A stretch of DNA of 64,000 nt from NCBI GenBank assembly GCA_024734495.1, contig JALMQS010000225.1:2691650-2755649 (forward strand), read 5' to 3'. Below, in pieces: positions 54,670-64,000 of this stretch; the stretch's first letter is position 1; every line of letters starts with the position of its first letter. The notes under the pieces were generated by a model. It searched no databases. It was not told where the DNA came from and saw nothing but the letters and a program-made list of their open reading frames with translations. A program made the translations under genes and the position numbers. Source of the stretch: Forficula auricularia. Lineage: Eukaryota > Arthropoda > Insecta > Dermaptera > Forficulidae.

Positions 54670-56685
54670 ACGTTAGTACTTTACCTTTTCTGTCTGTCTG
54701 CCTGAATTCAGATACCCACAATAATTCATGAACCAATAAAATTCGTTGAAAGTTCGTTCTGGTGTTAAAATAGGGGTATTTCCAATGCGGGAGAACTGAT
54801 TATATTTTGAACTATCTAGCTTTAGAAATGCAGAAAACATAATTTTATTGAGAATTTAAGGCGAAGTATAATTGATTTTATTTTAGAGTTATTAAAATTA
54901 TAACTGATAAAGAATGTTCATGTTTTTATCATTAAATTTAGTAATTTACAGATAACTAATCATGAGAAAAAAATATTTTATATTTGTATTTTACCATGTT
55001 CTTTAAAAAAATCCAATTACACAATTGTTATTAATCTACTTTTTTAATCCATGAGTTTTGCATAAGTTTCCTCGAGACTTCGATTAAATTAAATCCTCCG
55101 CTTTTTATTTAAATACTAACCATGGTAATACGCTTAAAATTACGATTATTAAATGTATTAAAATCTATTAGCATGAGAAAAAGAAAAATAAAGAATTAAT
55201 TTTGAATGCACTTCCTCGAGAGAAAATCTACTTCTTAAGTGTATATTCAATTAGTTACAGTTACAAAGTGAAACTGTTTTTCAATTATTATAATTAGAAT
55301 AACTTGATTATAAGGAGCAATAAAGCCTTAAGGCTCGTGTCCTGGGAAGGTTTTCAACCAGATTATCCTTGATTTAATTCAATTTTATATTTTATGAATT
55401 CATTATGAAAATATTAAAATTCAAAAAAAAAAAAAAATTTATTATAACTTAACAGTTATTTTGAAGTGGATTTTAAAAACCAATATATGCATATAAAAAT
55501 ATGAATAAAGTGAAAAATCACAGTCAAATTCTTTAATCTCTCAAAAGAATATATATAGTCTCATTGCAAAACTTGCCATTAGATTCTGAGCAATTATAAT
55601 AGAATAGTTAAATTGTATATATCTAATTTCTGTTGACTTAGATACTGTTGTACTGTTTCTATGCAGTATAGCAGTTTCAATTCTATTTACTAATCAATCC
55701 CACAGTGAGATAAAATTGCATTTCATAAGATTATTATCTATTTAGTACTAAGATATCTTCTAGACATCTTAAAGATGTCTTATTTATGTTACTGGTAGTT
55801 TGGAGGACGTCTAGAAAAGCCTTGAATGACCACCTATTTTTACTTTCACATTTATATTCTTTAGAATATAATGTGAAGTATTGCAATCGCCTGCGTGGGT
55901 CCTGCCTATTTGAGAGCTTGTATCTCAGAGATGAAAAAAGTTGATTTCATTTTGTGGCATCTAGGTGGAAGAAATCGATGTCCTTAATAGTTTGAAACCA
56001 AATTTACGACATAAAACCGGATATTGTGGTACCCGGAGACCAAAAAGTAACAAAAAATCCATTGGTCAGTGGGTATGTATGTATGTACCCCCCTGCGTTT
56101 TGCAACCATAATTCTCAGAGAGCTACGAAATTCGAAACTAAAGCTCGATATAGGCTTGAAGGAGTACAGCAAGTTTTTGGTTGAAATCGGAACACCGGAA
56201 GGTGACATTTACATGAAATATTCTCTAAAAGAGCACTACCGATTTTTTTTAAATTGGTGTACTTATCAAGTGTCATGAGTTATTAATCGTGTATAAATTT
56301 TAGTCCGATTGAAATAAAGGAAGGGGTGTAAATTAGAAGTGTCGCGATAATTTTAAATAAGTGAGAATGTGAAAGTCGTGTGGTGACCACACCAGTTGAT
56401 TCCTCTTCTATAGATATATGGTACTTCTAGAGCTCTAGACACTTCTTGTTAGGGAGGGTCTAATCTACACACTTTTAGTCAGAAAGAGTCTAATCCTATA
56501 TTCATAAAGAGAAACAAAGTGGTTGTCCTCTGCTTGATGCAAATAAACATACCTACCTTGGTATACAAAGGTTGGTAACTCGCGTATTACAAAAGGTTGA
56601 GCAGCCCTGCCATATATCATTGTTTTAAGTAAAATAAATACAGAATTACTCTAATTAACTCCCTTAGATAAACATCATTTGTTTT
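54670..56685. other. AT-rich stretch with minor repeats
   Basis: A TCTGTCTGTCTGCCTG string (54690) may be a remnant of the GGGTTCC repeat. 56508-56555 is a half copy of the hairpin at 40466. 55980-56280 is GC-richer with open frames on both strands (56069-56278 plus, 55984-56208 minus) but no splice support. No gene called. Confidence 0.4.
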
Positions 56686-56687
56686 TA

Positions 56688-56960
56688 CTTTACCATACAG
56701 GGTGTATGGAAAAAGTGTTTTTTTTTTGCTTCGTTTTTTCGAAATATCCCAAAAACAGCTGAAACTTTTTTGATTAAAAATATTTGGTCGTAACCATGAC
56801 ATTTCGGTCTACAAAAAAGCCCTAATAAGTGACCATCGATAAAATTATATTTTCCGAGATAATAACTGTTTTGTCAAAATGTATGTTAGTTAGTACGTTG
56901 GTTAGTAACATATGTGCGTTACCAAATTTTTTAAATTTCGACCAGAAAAATTTTACTTCT
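56688..56960 (+). mobile_element. TIR element (CTTTACCATACAGGGTGT end), copy 2
   Basis: Left end TACTTTACCATACAGGGTG, then the same body as 54190-54380. The left end matches both ends of the complete copy at 58389-59013. The right end is lost around 56960. Confidence 0.6.
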
Positions 56961-57045
56961 AGGTAAAATCAATACACTTGTCAAACTCTATAATCTATAT
57001 TACTATGACAGATAGGCTGACACACATCGTAGGGATACTAATACC

Positions 57046-57404
57046 CGACGGGTGAACCGTGAACTAATATGCTATACAATCTACTTCCACTTGTACTTCC
57101 AAATATTTCAGTAATTGCAAATATTTCCAAGTAATTGCAACATTTCCAAGTATCAAATATTTTCCATAAATATTTCCAAGTAATTCCTAAATATTTCCAA
57201 GTAATTCAAATATTTGGTACCTAAATATTTCCAAGTACTTCCAAACATTTCCAAATATTTCCAAGTACTTTCAAATATTTCCAAGTATTTCCAGATATTT
57301 CCAAGTATTTCCAGATATTTCCAAGTATTTCCAAATATTTCCAAGTACTTCCAAAATACTTCCAAAGAGGTGTACACTTACTTCCAATCACGGATCGCCC
57401 CTCG
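57046..57404. mobile_element. hAT-like MITE, CGAGGGGTGAACC family, copy 8 (expanded)
   Basis: 359 bp with ends CGACGGGTGAACCGTGA and CGGATCGCCCCTCG and a perfect 8-bp duplication CTAATACC (57038-57045, 57405-57412). It is the second longest minisatellite interior in the window; open frames on both strands (57153-57377, 57214-57408, 57221-57442) only read the repeat. Confidence 0.9.
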
Positions 57405-57734
57405 CTAATACCTATACATAATTCTGTTCTATGTTTGTACACTTCATCGAGTCCAAATTAAATAACAAAATAATAAATTAAACAACATTGAGCTGAGTGA
57501 AAAAAAATACTAATGTTCTATATCTATAGAATCAGAGTTAAAGAAACAAAAAAAGATGCTGGGGGACGTAAAAAACCTCTCTTGTGTTGTAATTAGATGT
57601 TATTATTAAAACGATATTTATTTTTTCTTCGGGAGAGAAAATAAAAATATGATATCGCGCAGATGATAAACGACAAGGAAACATACAAGATGACATTTAG
57701 AGGACAAAACAAGAGTGGAAAAATAAACAAAGGT

Positions 57735-58036
57735 TTAGTAAAGACACAAAGGAGGGGAAATTGATAGGCGGAAATAGGGACGAGAAGGGCAAAGGACAAA
57801 GAGGACCTCGAGGAGAGAACTAGAGCAGGGATGGCGGATTGTCGGCGAGCCGCGATGGCGAACAAAGCGTCTGAGGGCTGAAGGGCTGCGGCTGAAGGGC
57901 TGCAGCCCCGAAGAGCTGAAGGGCTGAAGGGCCATGGGCCGGGCGAGGGCGCGTCCCCGTTGAATGGCTGCCTGCTCGAGTGACGCCCGGGCTTGATAAA
58001 TGGCCCGGGAGAGGCTGCACCGCGGATGAAGGAAAG
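57735..58036 (-). CDS. GC-rich island with possible terminal exon, product unknown
   Basis: On the minus strand, acceptor ATCTCTGGGACGTTTCTCGCAG (partial: TTTCTCGCAG) opens a 99-codon frame to a TAA at 57737-57735. It reads SLSRAIYQARASLEQAAIQR, then a serine/proline part with two LQPFS repeats. Two other minus frames are open as well, and on the plus strand ATGGCGGATTG opens only a short frame. Tandem GCTGAAGGGCT units suggest some low complexity. It may be a promoter or UTR instead. Confidence 0.3.
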
Positions 58037-58388
58037 CTGCGAGAAACGTCCCAGAGATAAGCTACCGAAGCCTCGCCATGTTCCTACAAGCGGCTAATTA
58101 AATTGGACCATCATCCAAACAAAAATGCCCTCGACCCTACACCCAATAAAACTAATGGAAATCTTGAAAAATAAAGGTCAGGGGAGACATGCGATAGGCA
58201 CATCCTCGACATCCCATGCAAATCTTGCCCAGATTACCATTTATTCAAGAGAGTGGGCGGAAGAAAAGTTCTGCTTTTGCTAACTCAGATTTTGAATATT
58301 TTTTTTTTTCGAAGGAATAATAAATAAATTATAGAAATTTGTTTTAAGATGAAATAAGCTGACGTGTTCTGATGTGGCCATCCACTTG

Positions 58389-59013
58389 ACTTTACCATAC
58401 AACCTAGCCCCTAAAATTATTTATAATCATGTAGGGGGGGGGTTAGTTTTTGCATTTTTATACTTCTGGGGTCCCACTGATTATGTATACAAAATTTGTT
58501 TGAGTTTGGTAAATGGCCAAGATTTTCATTTTTTGACCCCCCCCCCCATTTTGGGCTGTTAGTTTTTGCATTTTTAGACTTCTGGGAGTCCACTGATTAT
58601 GTATACAAAATTTGGTTGAGTTTGCTCAAATGGCCTAGATTTATAATTTTTAACCCCCCTCCACCCCCCTTAATTTTGGGCCGATACGCACCAAAATCTA
58701 ATCAGCTCTTAATCTCAATGGACCAAAACTACGTGTGAAATTTGGTTTTGATATTCCCACTAGTTTTTGAGCTAGCTCGTCCACAACAATTTGGTAACGC
58801 ACGGACAGCCAGACAAACAGACATTTTGACAAAACAATTATTATCTCAAAAAATATAATTTTTTCAATGTTCGCTTATTAGATCGTTTTTGTAGAGCGAA
58901 ATGCCATGATTTCGCTCAATTTTTTTAATCAAAATAGTTTGAGCCGTTTTTGAGATATAACCACTTTTTTCATGCACGATTACAATACTTGACCATACTC
59001 TGTATGGTAAAGT
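58389..59013 (-). mobile_element. TIR element (CTTTACCATACA ends), complete copy
   Basis: ACTTTACCATACA at the left and TGTATGGTAAAGT at the right are inverted. The right two thirds match 54190-54380 and 56715-56890 inverted. A block of about 120 bp (GTTAGTTTTTGCATTTTTA to a C run) is tandemly duplicated at 58441-58557 and 58558-58680. A TA target is likely from flanking bases; Tc1/mariner-like origin is an inference. Confidence 0.65.
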
Positions 59014-59014
59014 A

Positions 59015-60170
59015 AAAACTGAACATCGATTCATATTTTTTGCTTTTTGTAGAATGTTGTCAACGTTATTACACAGTTGTACACTGGTTTGTTTGTAACT
59101 TTTGGCCAATTAGAAACGTACGAGGCACGATGTTCCGTGATGAAATCACTGGAATTTCGAAAAATAATAAGATTAGATTTAATTGAAAAGTTTTTATTTT
59201 CTAACTGGCTTTCCGTCAAGTAAGATCAACAAATTTTCAATATCCACCTTCGAAACTATAGTCTTAAATAAATAAATAATATATATACTCTATATTTGAT
59301 ATATATATAGGTGTTTAGGTATATGGCAATCGTCAGGTTACAATACAAATAATACAAATCAATTGCTAACAAAGTAAATGTGTGTAATGTGTATTAATAA
59401 TTTAAGAAGTACATGAAAATTTACAAAGTTACTTTTAACAATTGAAAGAGAGTCCCTACTAGGTGTACTGTCCGGGAGGTTGAAACAGGTTGGTGATCGA
59501 CTAAAAACTGTCCTGCGATCGTCCAGTCGATCGCGGACGGCGCGATGATCACCCGTGATATATGGGGATAACCAAATTAACCATTAGAGACATATTTTGT
59601 ATCCCATATAATTTCTGAAACCACTTGGCCTATATATGTGAAAAACATTGCGAATTTGAACTATGCTCTAAATACAAACAACAAATGATGGTAATTTTGT
59701 TATCTCGTGTATTTTGTAAGATATTATCTTTTTCTTTCCTATGTATATGGCGAAATTAGTTAGTTTTATATTGAAATTAACAAAACCATATTCAATTATC
59801 TATTGGGCTAATGATGAAGTAGATTAGGTATATTATGTACGGAACCCTAAAAGTAGGCTGTGGGTATATTTTTTCTAAAATTACTTAAAGATTGGATGAT
59901 TATCGGTCGTTTCGTACATTTTGTTGTATTATTTTTATTCGGTAGACGGCTCGAATGACTGTATGTAGCTTAAGAGCAAAGTTTACTTGTAATTTGAAAC
60001 AAGTTAATCGTCAAACTCAAAGATTAAATGCTTTGAATTATTTATTTATTTTAATCAAGTAAATATTTTCCCATAATCTATCATAAATTAAAATCTTTTA
60101 ATTAATCTCTTTTAACAGGTTAAACAATTAAATAGTCTATTTAGAAAATCGTTGTTATCGTGCTGGTCTA
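59015..60170. other. AT-rich stretch, remnants only
   Basis: 59249-59265 holds CGAAACTATAGTC, half of the hammerhead motif of the 52099 family. 59839-59855 has TACGGAACCCTAAAAG, a possible end of the GGGTTCC repeat. No gene supported. Confidence 0.4.
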
Positions 60171-60625
60171 TCTCTTTTGGAAACCTGTTCCGCTGCTCCT
60201 CTTCCTCATGGTTCGGAACGGGCGTCGTGCCCTGCTCTCATTTGCCTACTAAACGGCTCCACATCCTCGTCTGGAATTTGCACTTTCCCCCGCCAGCATA
60301 GATCAAACCACAAACGGCATTTAAATCATCTAAAGCGGTTTTAAATAAGGGTTAAACATCGACGATGCATTATTAGTTCTATACGATTTAAATCGGTGCT
60401 AAATGTTGTTCAGAAAACGTCATGAAAAGGGGAGAGAATTTATCGAGATCGGGGACGGGTGCGTGAATACAAAATCAATTTCCAGCCGGGGCACGAGCTG
60501 ATTGTCAATTTTTGATATATTGTTTCTAGATCTATTATATCTGGCGTTGATTCGTATCTCTTTCTCTCGGCAGGACATTATTTACGAGTCCCACTGATAG
60601 AGAGAATGCAACTTTAGCGGGCGGG

Positions 60626-60805
60626 ATGAACGCGAATTGGGGGGTTTTTTACCCTTACAAAAGGAGTGCTGGGGCTGCCCCCGTCTTCTCGCACATCTGG
60701 TGGGGAAAGCAGATATTTAGGAACTCCCAAATGTCAGTCTGCTTACGACATCAAATCGCTACTGTTGTACTAATGTGTTTTGTGTGTGTGTTTGTGCTTT
60801 TTCAG
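60626..60805 (+). CDS. candidate first coding exon with perfect donor, product unknown
   Basis: An ATG in GGCGGGATGAA context opens 60 codons ending in phase 0 at a perfect donor, CAG followed by GTGAGT. The frame starts MNANWGVFYPYKRSAGAAPV and ends with a hydrophobic stretch (ATVVLMCFVCVFVLFQ) that could be a membrane anchor. CTTTTTCAG at the same point could also be an acceptor, so the donor reading is not unique. Upstream 60180-60480 is GC-richer and may hold the promoter. Family unknown. Confidence 0.35.
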
Positions 60806-60998
60806 GTGAGTGTCTTCTGGTTAACTTCACTATGGTCCATATTACTTCAGCCTCTAGACTAGACACCATGTTAGGTGAGTCACAAAAATTAAAAACTCAC
60901 TTAATCAAATCCGAATTGGTAAAGAATTTGAGAATGAACATCACAATAAAAAAAAAAAAAAGAGTCCAAATAGAAAATTTCTTACTCTGACTATACAA

Positions 60999-61131
60999 TG
61001 TCCAGAATTTTCCAAGTCTGTGAAATTATTATGTGAAATTTATTATTATTTTAAAGATGGAATTTTAGTGAGGTTTTTTGTCCAAAAAACCTCAATAAAA
61101 TTCCATCTTTAAAATATAAAATTCTGGACAC
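60999..61131. repeat. hairpin, two-part arms
   Basis: TGTCCAGAATTTT pairs with AAAATTCTGGACA at the outside, and TTTTAAAGATGGAATTTTA to GAGGTTTTTTG pairs with its complement at the centre. Small foldback repeat of unknown origin. Confidence 0.7.
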
Positions 61132-61139
61132 ACTGGCAT

Positions 61140-62005
61140 AATAGCAAGATGATCGCCATCTAATTGCCAAAACTTAATTTATTATTATTATTATTATTTT
61201 TTAATTTTCACCCCCCGTAATCACTCGTAAGATTAGGGACATGAATAATATTAAAAAAAATATTTTGCATCTATCATACTGACTGGGGTTTGTGAAGATT
61301 AAAAAAAAAAAAAAAAAAACTCACTTTTCGCAGATTTTTACGTTTCAAGGTATTTTGAGTCCAAAAAAAATATTGCTTTTTTTCAACGTTATAAGAGAAT
61401 TTCTCATTTAATTGTTTCATTTTGAGATTAAGATAAAATTTTGTAAATAAACTATCATGAAAATCATAAACACATATTATAGTGGACATGTTAAAAAAAA
61501 AAAAAAAAAATTTACACCACTTTTTTGGATTAAGATAAAAAAAAAAATTAAAATCTAAAAAATTCTTGACATCAATTTTTTAATATTTTGATTAATACAT
61601 CTTATTATTATTATTATTATTATGTATGCATGTCTTTTATTTTTTTGTGTAAACCTACCTAGAATTTTATATTTTTGAAATTTTAAAATTTTCTTTACTT
61701 TATTAACGTGTGATATTTACTCTTGAAATTTTACTATCAATAATTAATACTATTTTCTAAATTGTCATTTTTACGGAGTTTACTATACTAAAAAGTTATT
61801 TGTTATAGCTTTAATTTCTTGTTTTAAATTAAAAAAAATTATCCACATTTTTTCATTTGAGAAAATTTATAAAATTAGAAGAGATTACACGAATTCCCTA
61901 ATATTCGAAATTTTGTAAACCGTCAAGAAAACCATAAACAAATTTTATACACATGTACAAAATTTTAAACTTTTTAAAACCACTTTTTTGGATTAAGATA
62001 AGAAA
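61140..62005. other. AT-rich stretch with homopolymers
   Basis: Poly-A runs at 61300 and 61493 and an (ATT)n run near 61603. CACTTTTTTGGATTAAGATA occurs twice (61517, 61980). No gene. Confidence 0.45.
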
Positions 62006-62010
62006 AAAAT

Positions 62011-62437
62011 AAAGTTGTAGTAGGGAAATAAGGGCAATAGCTTATCAAATGATTTTTATTTTTTGCCAACGTTTCGTCAACTTTGTTGACTTTCTCAGAG
62101 CTCAAATAGATGAACTTCTTTGCATATGTTATTTGTCATTTTATCAATATTCATTCTTAGCAAACATATATATAAGGCCAGTCATCAAACAGATTGAAAA
62201 TATTTTTCTTTTTAAATCTTTTATTTTTTTTAAGATTTAAAAAGGAAAATATTTTCAATCTGTTTGATGACTGGCCTTATATATATGTTTTACTAAGAAT
62301 GAATATTGATAAAATGACAAATATGCAAAGAAGTTAATTTATTTGAGTCCTGAGGAAGTCAACAGGGTTGACGACACGTTGACAAAAAATAAAAATCATT
62401 TGTATAACTATTGTCTTTATTTCCCCGACAACAACTT
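62011..62437. mobile_element. long near-perfect palindrome with outward hammerhead-like motifs
   Basis: Arms of about 205 bp with outer ends AAAGTTGTAGTAGGGAAATA and CCCCGACAACAACTTT and a loop of about ten bases around 62219-62232. The left arm has the motif on minus (62065-62103: stem II GUCAAC/GUUGAC, GAAACGUU, but CUGAGAA instead of CUGANGA). The right arm has it on plus (62350-62380: CUGAGGA, the same stem II, but GACA for GAAA). Single-arm copies follow at 63612 and 63951. Confidence 0.75.
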
Positions 62438-62439
62438 TA

Positions 62440-62845
62440 TTAATTTAATCGATGGACATAAATAATCAAAATAATAAGAAAAAAATAAGATCTAAATAAT
62501 CTTGACATCAATTTTTTAATATTTTGATTATTACATAATAGGGTATTTAATAGTAAAATAAATAAAATTACCTATTAAAGAAAAAACAGAGTTATGAGAA
62601 AGTCGTATGGTGTGTATAATCACTCAGATTTATTTAAATTTGTTTAGAACATATGAAACAAAACAATCCCCCTATTTCACAACGCGAATCAGATTCACTT
62701 TATTTATGCCTGTGCTTAAATATTTTTTTTTTTGACAGGCTGAGCTCAATAAAGCTAAAAGAATGCCACCCCGAAATGATTCATTATTATCAACATTTCA
62801 CTAAATCACTGATACGTTTCTGTGATTTCCGGAAGTTATAAACTT
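62440..62845. other. AT-rich stretch, nothing recognised
   Basis: Partial repeat of text seen at 61560 (CTTGACATCAATTTTTTAAT). No gene. Confidence 0.45.
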
Positions 62846-62847
62846 AC

Positions 62848-63279
62848 TTCTGCAAATGCTCTTTTCCAAAATTGTAATTTCCTTCTCGAATTTTGTATAG
62901 ATGCCTGGTCTGATTTCTTAATTAGAAACCCTTTCTTGCAGAGATAGAGCCATCTTCCTCTTCTTCTTCTTGGTCTTAACGGAGCTGTCTCGCCGTTGAT
63001 TTGTTCCCGATGGATATCTCCCGTGCTCTCTTCTTCACCGTTACCGAGACGTTTTCTGTTCTCGTTTTCCCTTTCGAAACTTATTGGATTTCCTGTACTT
63101 TGACAAGCCATCCGCGCCCTTGCCTGTTTTTCTGCATCGCGTTGCTGTTTTAAATCACTCTTGTAATTTATCTTGCTATAATTAACCCGCTTCCCCCGGT
63201 TCGAATCCCGTCTCGGAATCCGCGTCTTCGGCTTCTTGTTTTGATTGGCGTCGCAGTCAAGTCTCGCCCAATTAGATGC
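62848..63279 (-). CDS. candidate long exon with strong donor, basic protein, product unknown
   Basis: The minus strand holds 144 open codons in phase 0 at both ends. The donor is GAA followed by GTAAGT, a near-perfect match; the acceptor, TTTAAATAG, is weaker. The protein is highly charged: NQNKKPKTRIPRRDSNRGKR near the start, QQRDAEKQARARMACQSTGN, then an arginine cluster before GRWLYLCKKGFLIKK. The first ATG is at 63111, so it could also be a first coding exon of 88 codons. Such basic, low-hydrophobicity sequence suggests a disordered nuclear or RNA-binding segment (inference). The GC level is well above the flanks. Confidence 0.4.
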
Positions 63280-63367
63280 CTATTTAAATTTCTTCGCAGT
63301 ATAAATTATGAGGCAAGGTGTCGTGGATCCACCGGGCTCACTTTTTTCTCCACCAATTTTTAATTAA

Positions 63368-63605
63368 GGAGGTCCTTTCGCTCCAGTTGAGTCAAAAGAA
63401 GTGTAGTATCTAATATTTAAAAAAATAAATTAAAATACAAATGAAAAATAATAGAATTAAAAAATAAATAGTATGAAAGCCGTAAATGTTTGAAATAAAA
63501 ACAATTTTAAAAAAAATTAAATACAAAAGTTAGTTTGATTTATTCAAATCAGCTGATAATAAGTCTTGTATGATTTGGCAATGCGTTGTATTAATACTGT
63601 TAATT
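63368..63605 (+). mobile_element. TTAA element, left half (second copy)
   Basis: TTAA followed by GGAGGTCCTTTCGCTCC and about 235 bp nearly identical to 41739-41985, including TCAGCTGATAATAAGTCTTG. It is interrupted at about 63608 by the hammerhead-bearing repeat, so the right end is not seen. Confidence 0.75.
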
Positions 63606-63611
63606 AATAAG

Positions 63612-63810
63612 TTGTTGTAGGGAAATAAGGACAATAGCTTATGCAAATAATTTTTATTTTTTGCCAACGTTTCGTCAACTTTCTTGACTTCCTCAGGGCT
63701 CAAACAAATTAACTTCTTTGCATATTTGTCATTTTATTAATATTCATTCTTAGCAAACACATAAGGCCAGTCATTACACAGATTGAAAATAGGAAAATAT
63801 TTTTTGTCAA
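63612..63810 (-). mobile_element. single arm of hammerhead-bearing element
   Basis: Matches the left arm of 62011-62437 from GTTGTAGGGAAATAAGGACA to GATTGAAAATAGGAAAATAT, then diverges. A further copy starts at 63951 (GTTGTAGGGAAATAAAGACA) and runs off the window, so at least two arms lie in direct tandem here. Confidence 0.7.
63663..63699 (-). ncRNA. hammerhead ribozyme-like motif, all parts present
   Basis: Minus strand, 37 nt: stem I GCC/GGC, core CUGAGGA, one extra A, stem II GUCAA/UUGAC with loop GAAAG, GAAA, ACGU, U at the cleavage position (GUU). Every paired position is intact. The short palindromic stem III implies action as a dimer, as reported for Penelope-like element hammerheads. 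Confidence 0.55.
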
Positions 63811-63950
63811 ATGGGTAGCGTTGGAGATATATTTTAAAAGGATACATTATTTATAGCAAAAAGAAAACAAATTACTGTAATTACCGTCTTTTTAGTAACA
63901 AATATAGGTTAATTTCACTAAAACAACATAAATACGTACTAATAAGTTGT

Positions 63951-64000
63951 TGTAGGGAAATAAAGACAATAGTTTATGCAAATAATTTTTATTATTTGCC
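63951..64000 (-). mobile_element. start of another hammerhead-bearing arm, cut by window end
   Basis: GTTGTAGGGAAATAAAGACA and TTATTTGCC repeat the text of 63616-63665; the motif itself would lie just beyond the window. Confidence 0.6.

Noticed and set aside
50803..57442. Several open frames translating to IWKYLEIFG-type repeats on both strands
   Set aside because: They only read the 20-bp minisatellite inside the hAT-like MITEs, are bounded by the element ends, and occur in both orientations.
59249..59265. Further hammerhead at CGAAACTATAGTC
   Set aside because: The CUGANGA half and stem II are absent; only the 3' half of the motif remains. The same applies to 53859 and 54155.
63187..63215. 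GGTTCGAATCC, a perfect pol III B box
   Set aside because: No A box at the right distance and no tRNA fold; it lies within the open frame at 62848-63279.

Overview
The window looks like a piece of a large, AT-rich animal genome, most likely an arthropod. The background is AT-rich, with many homopolymer and (TA)n runs, short GC-richer patches, and abundant mobile-element debris of types common in insects and other arthropods: hAT-type MITEs with 8-bp target duplications, foldback elements ending in AGGGTGTCCCAAA, a repeat running from GGGTTCC to ACTTGGCCGG, Penelope-like termini, a tRNA-derived SINE and a 5'-truncated LINE. There is no bacterial gene organisation. No open frame could be matched to a known protein apart from the LINE reverse-transcriptase tail, so species and gene identities are unknown.

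Layout. 1-4.0 kb is AT-rich with two small DNA transposons. 4.0-6.8 kb is a duplicated block around a 100-N scaffold gap. 6.8-10 kb holds a GC-rich island and several possible exons. 10-13.5 kb carries three mobile elements, one with a complete hammerhead-ribozyme-like motif. 14-26.9 kb has candidate exons (minus strand at 14.1 and 25.0-27.0 kb, plus strand at 18.4 kb) among MITEs and a 1.2-kb foldback element. 27-46 kb is mostly repeats: hAT elements, palindromes, a SINE, a LINE nested in another repeat, and a TTAA-flanked element. 47.0-47.6 kb carries the best small gene model, two phase-compatible exons plus an AATAAA. 49.6-64 kb mixes candidate exons with a dense set of inverted repeats carrying hammerhead-like motifs.

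Two repeat systems stand out. (1) Eight copies of a non-autonomous hAT-like family share the terminus CGAGGGGTGAACC and 8-bp target duplications (five perfect); in five copies the interior is expanded into a 20-bp minisatellite. (2) A set of palindromic elements carries hammerhead-ribozyme-like motifs of the kind known from Penelope-like retroelements, usually in both arms and pointing outward, with one compensatory base change between arms. Coding calls rest only on splice-site quality, open frames, phase compatibility and poly(A) signals, so their confidence is deliberately low; in such AT-rich DNA some will be chance.
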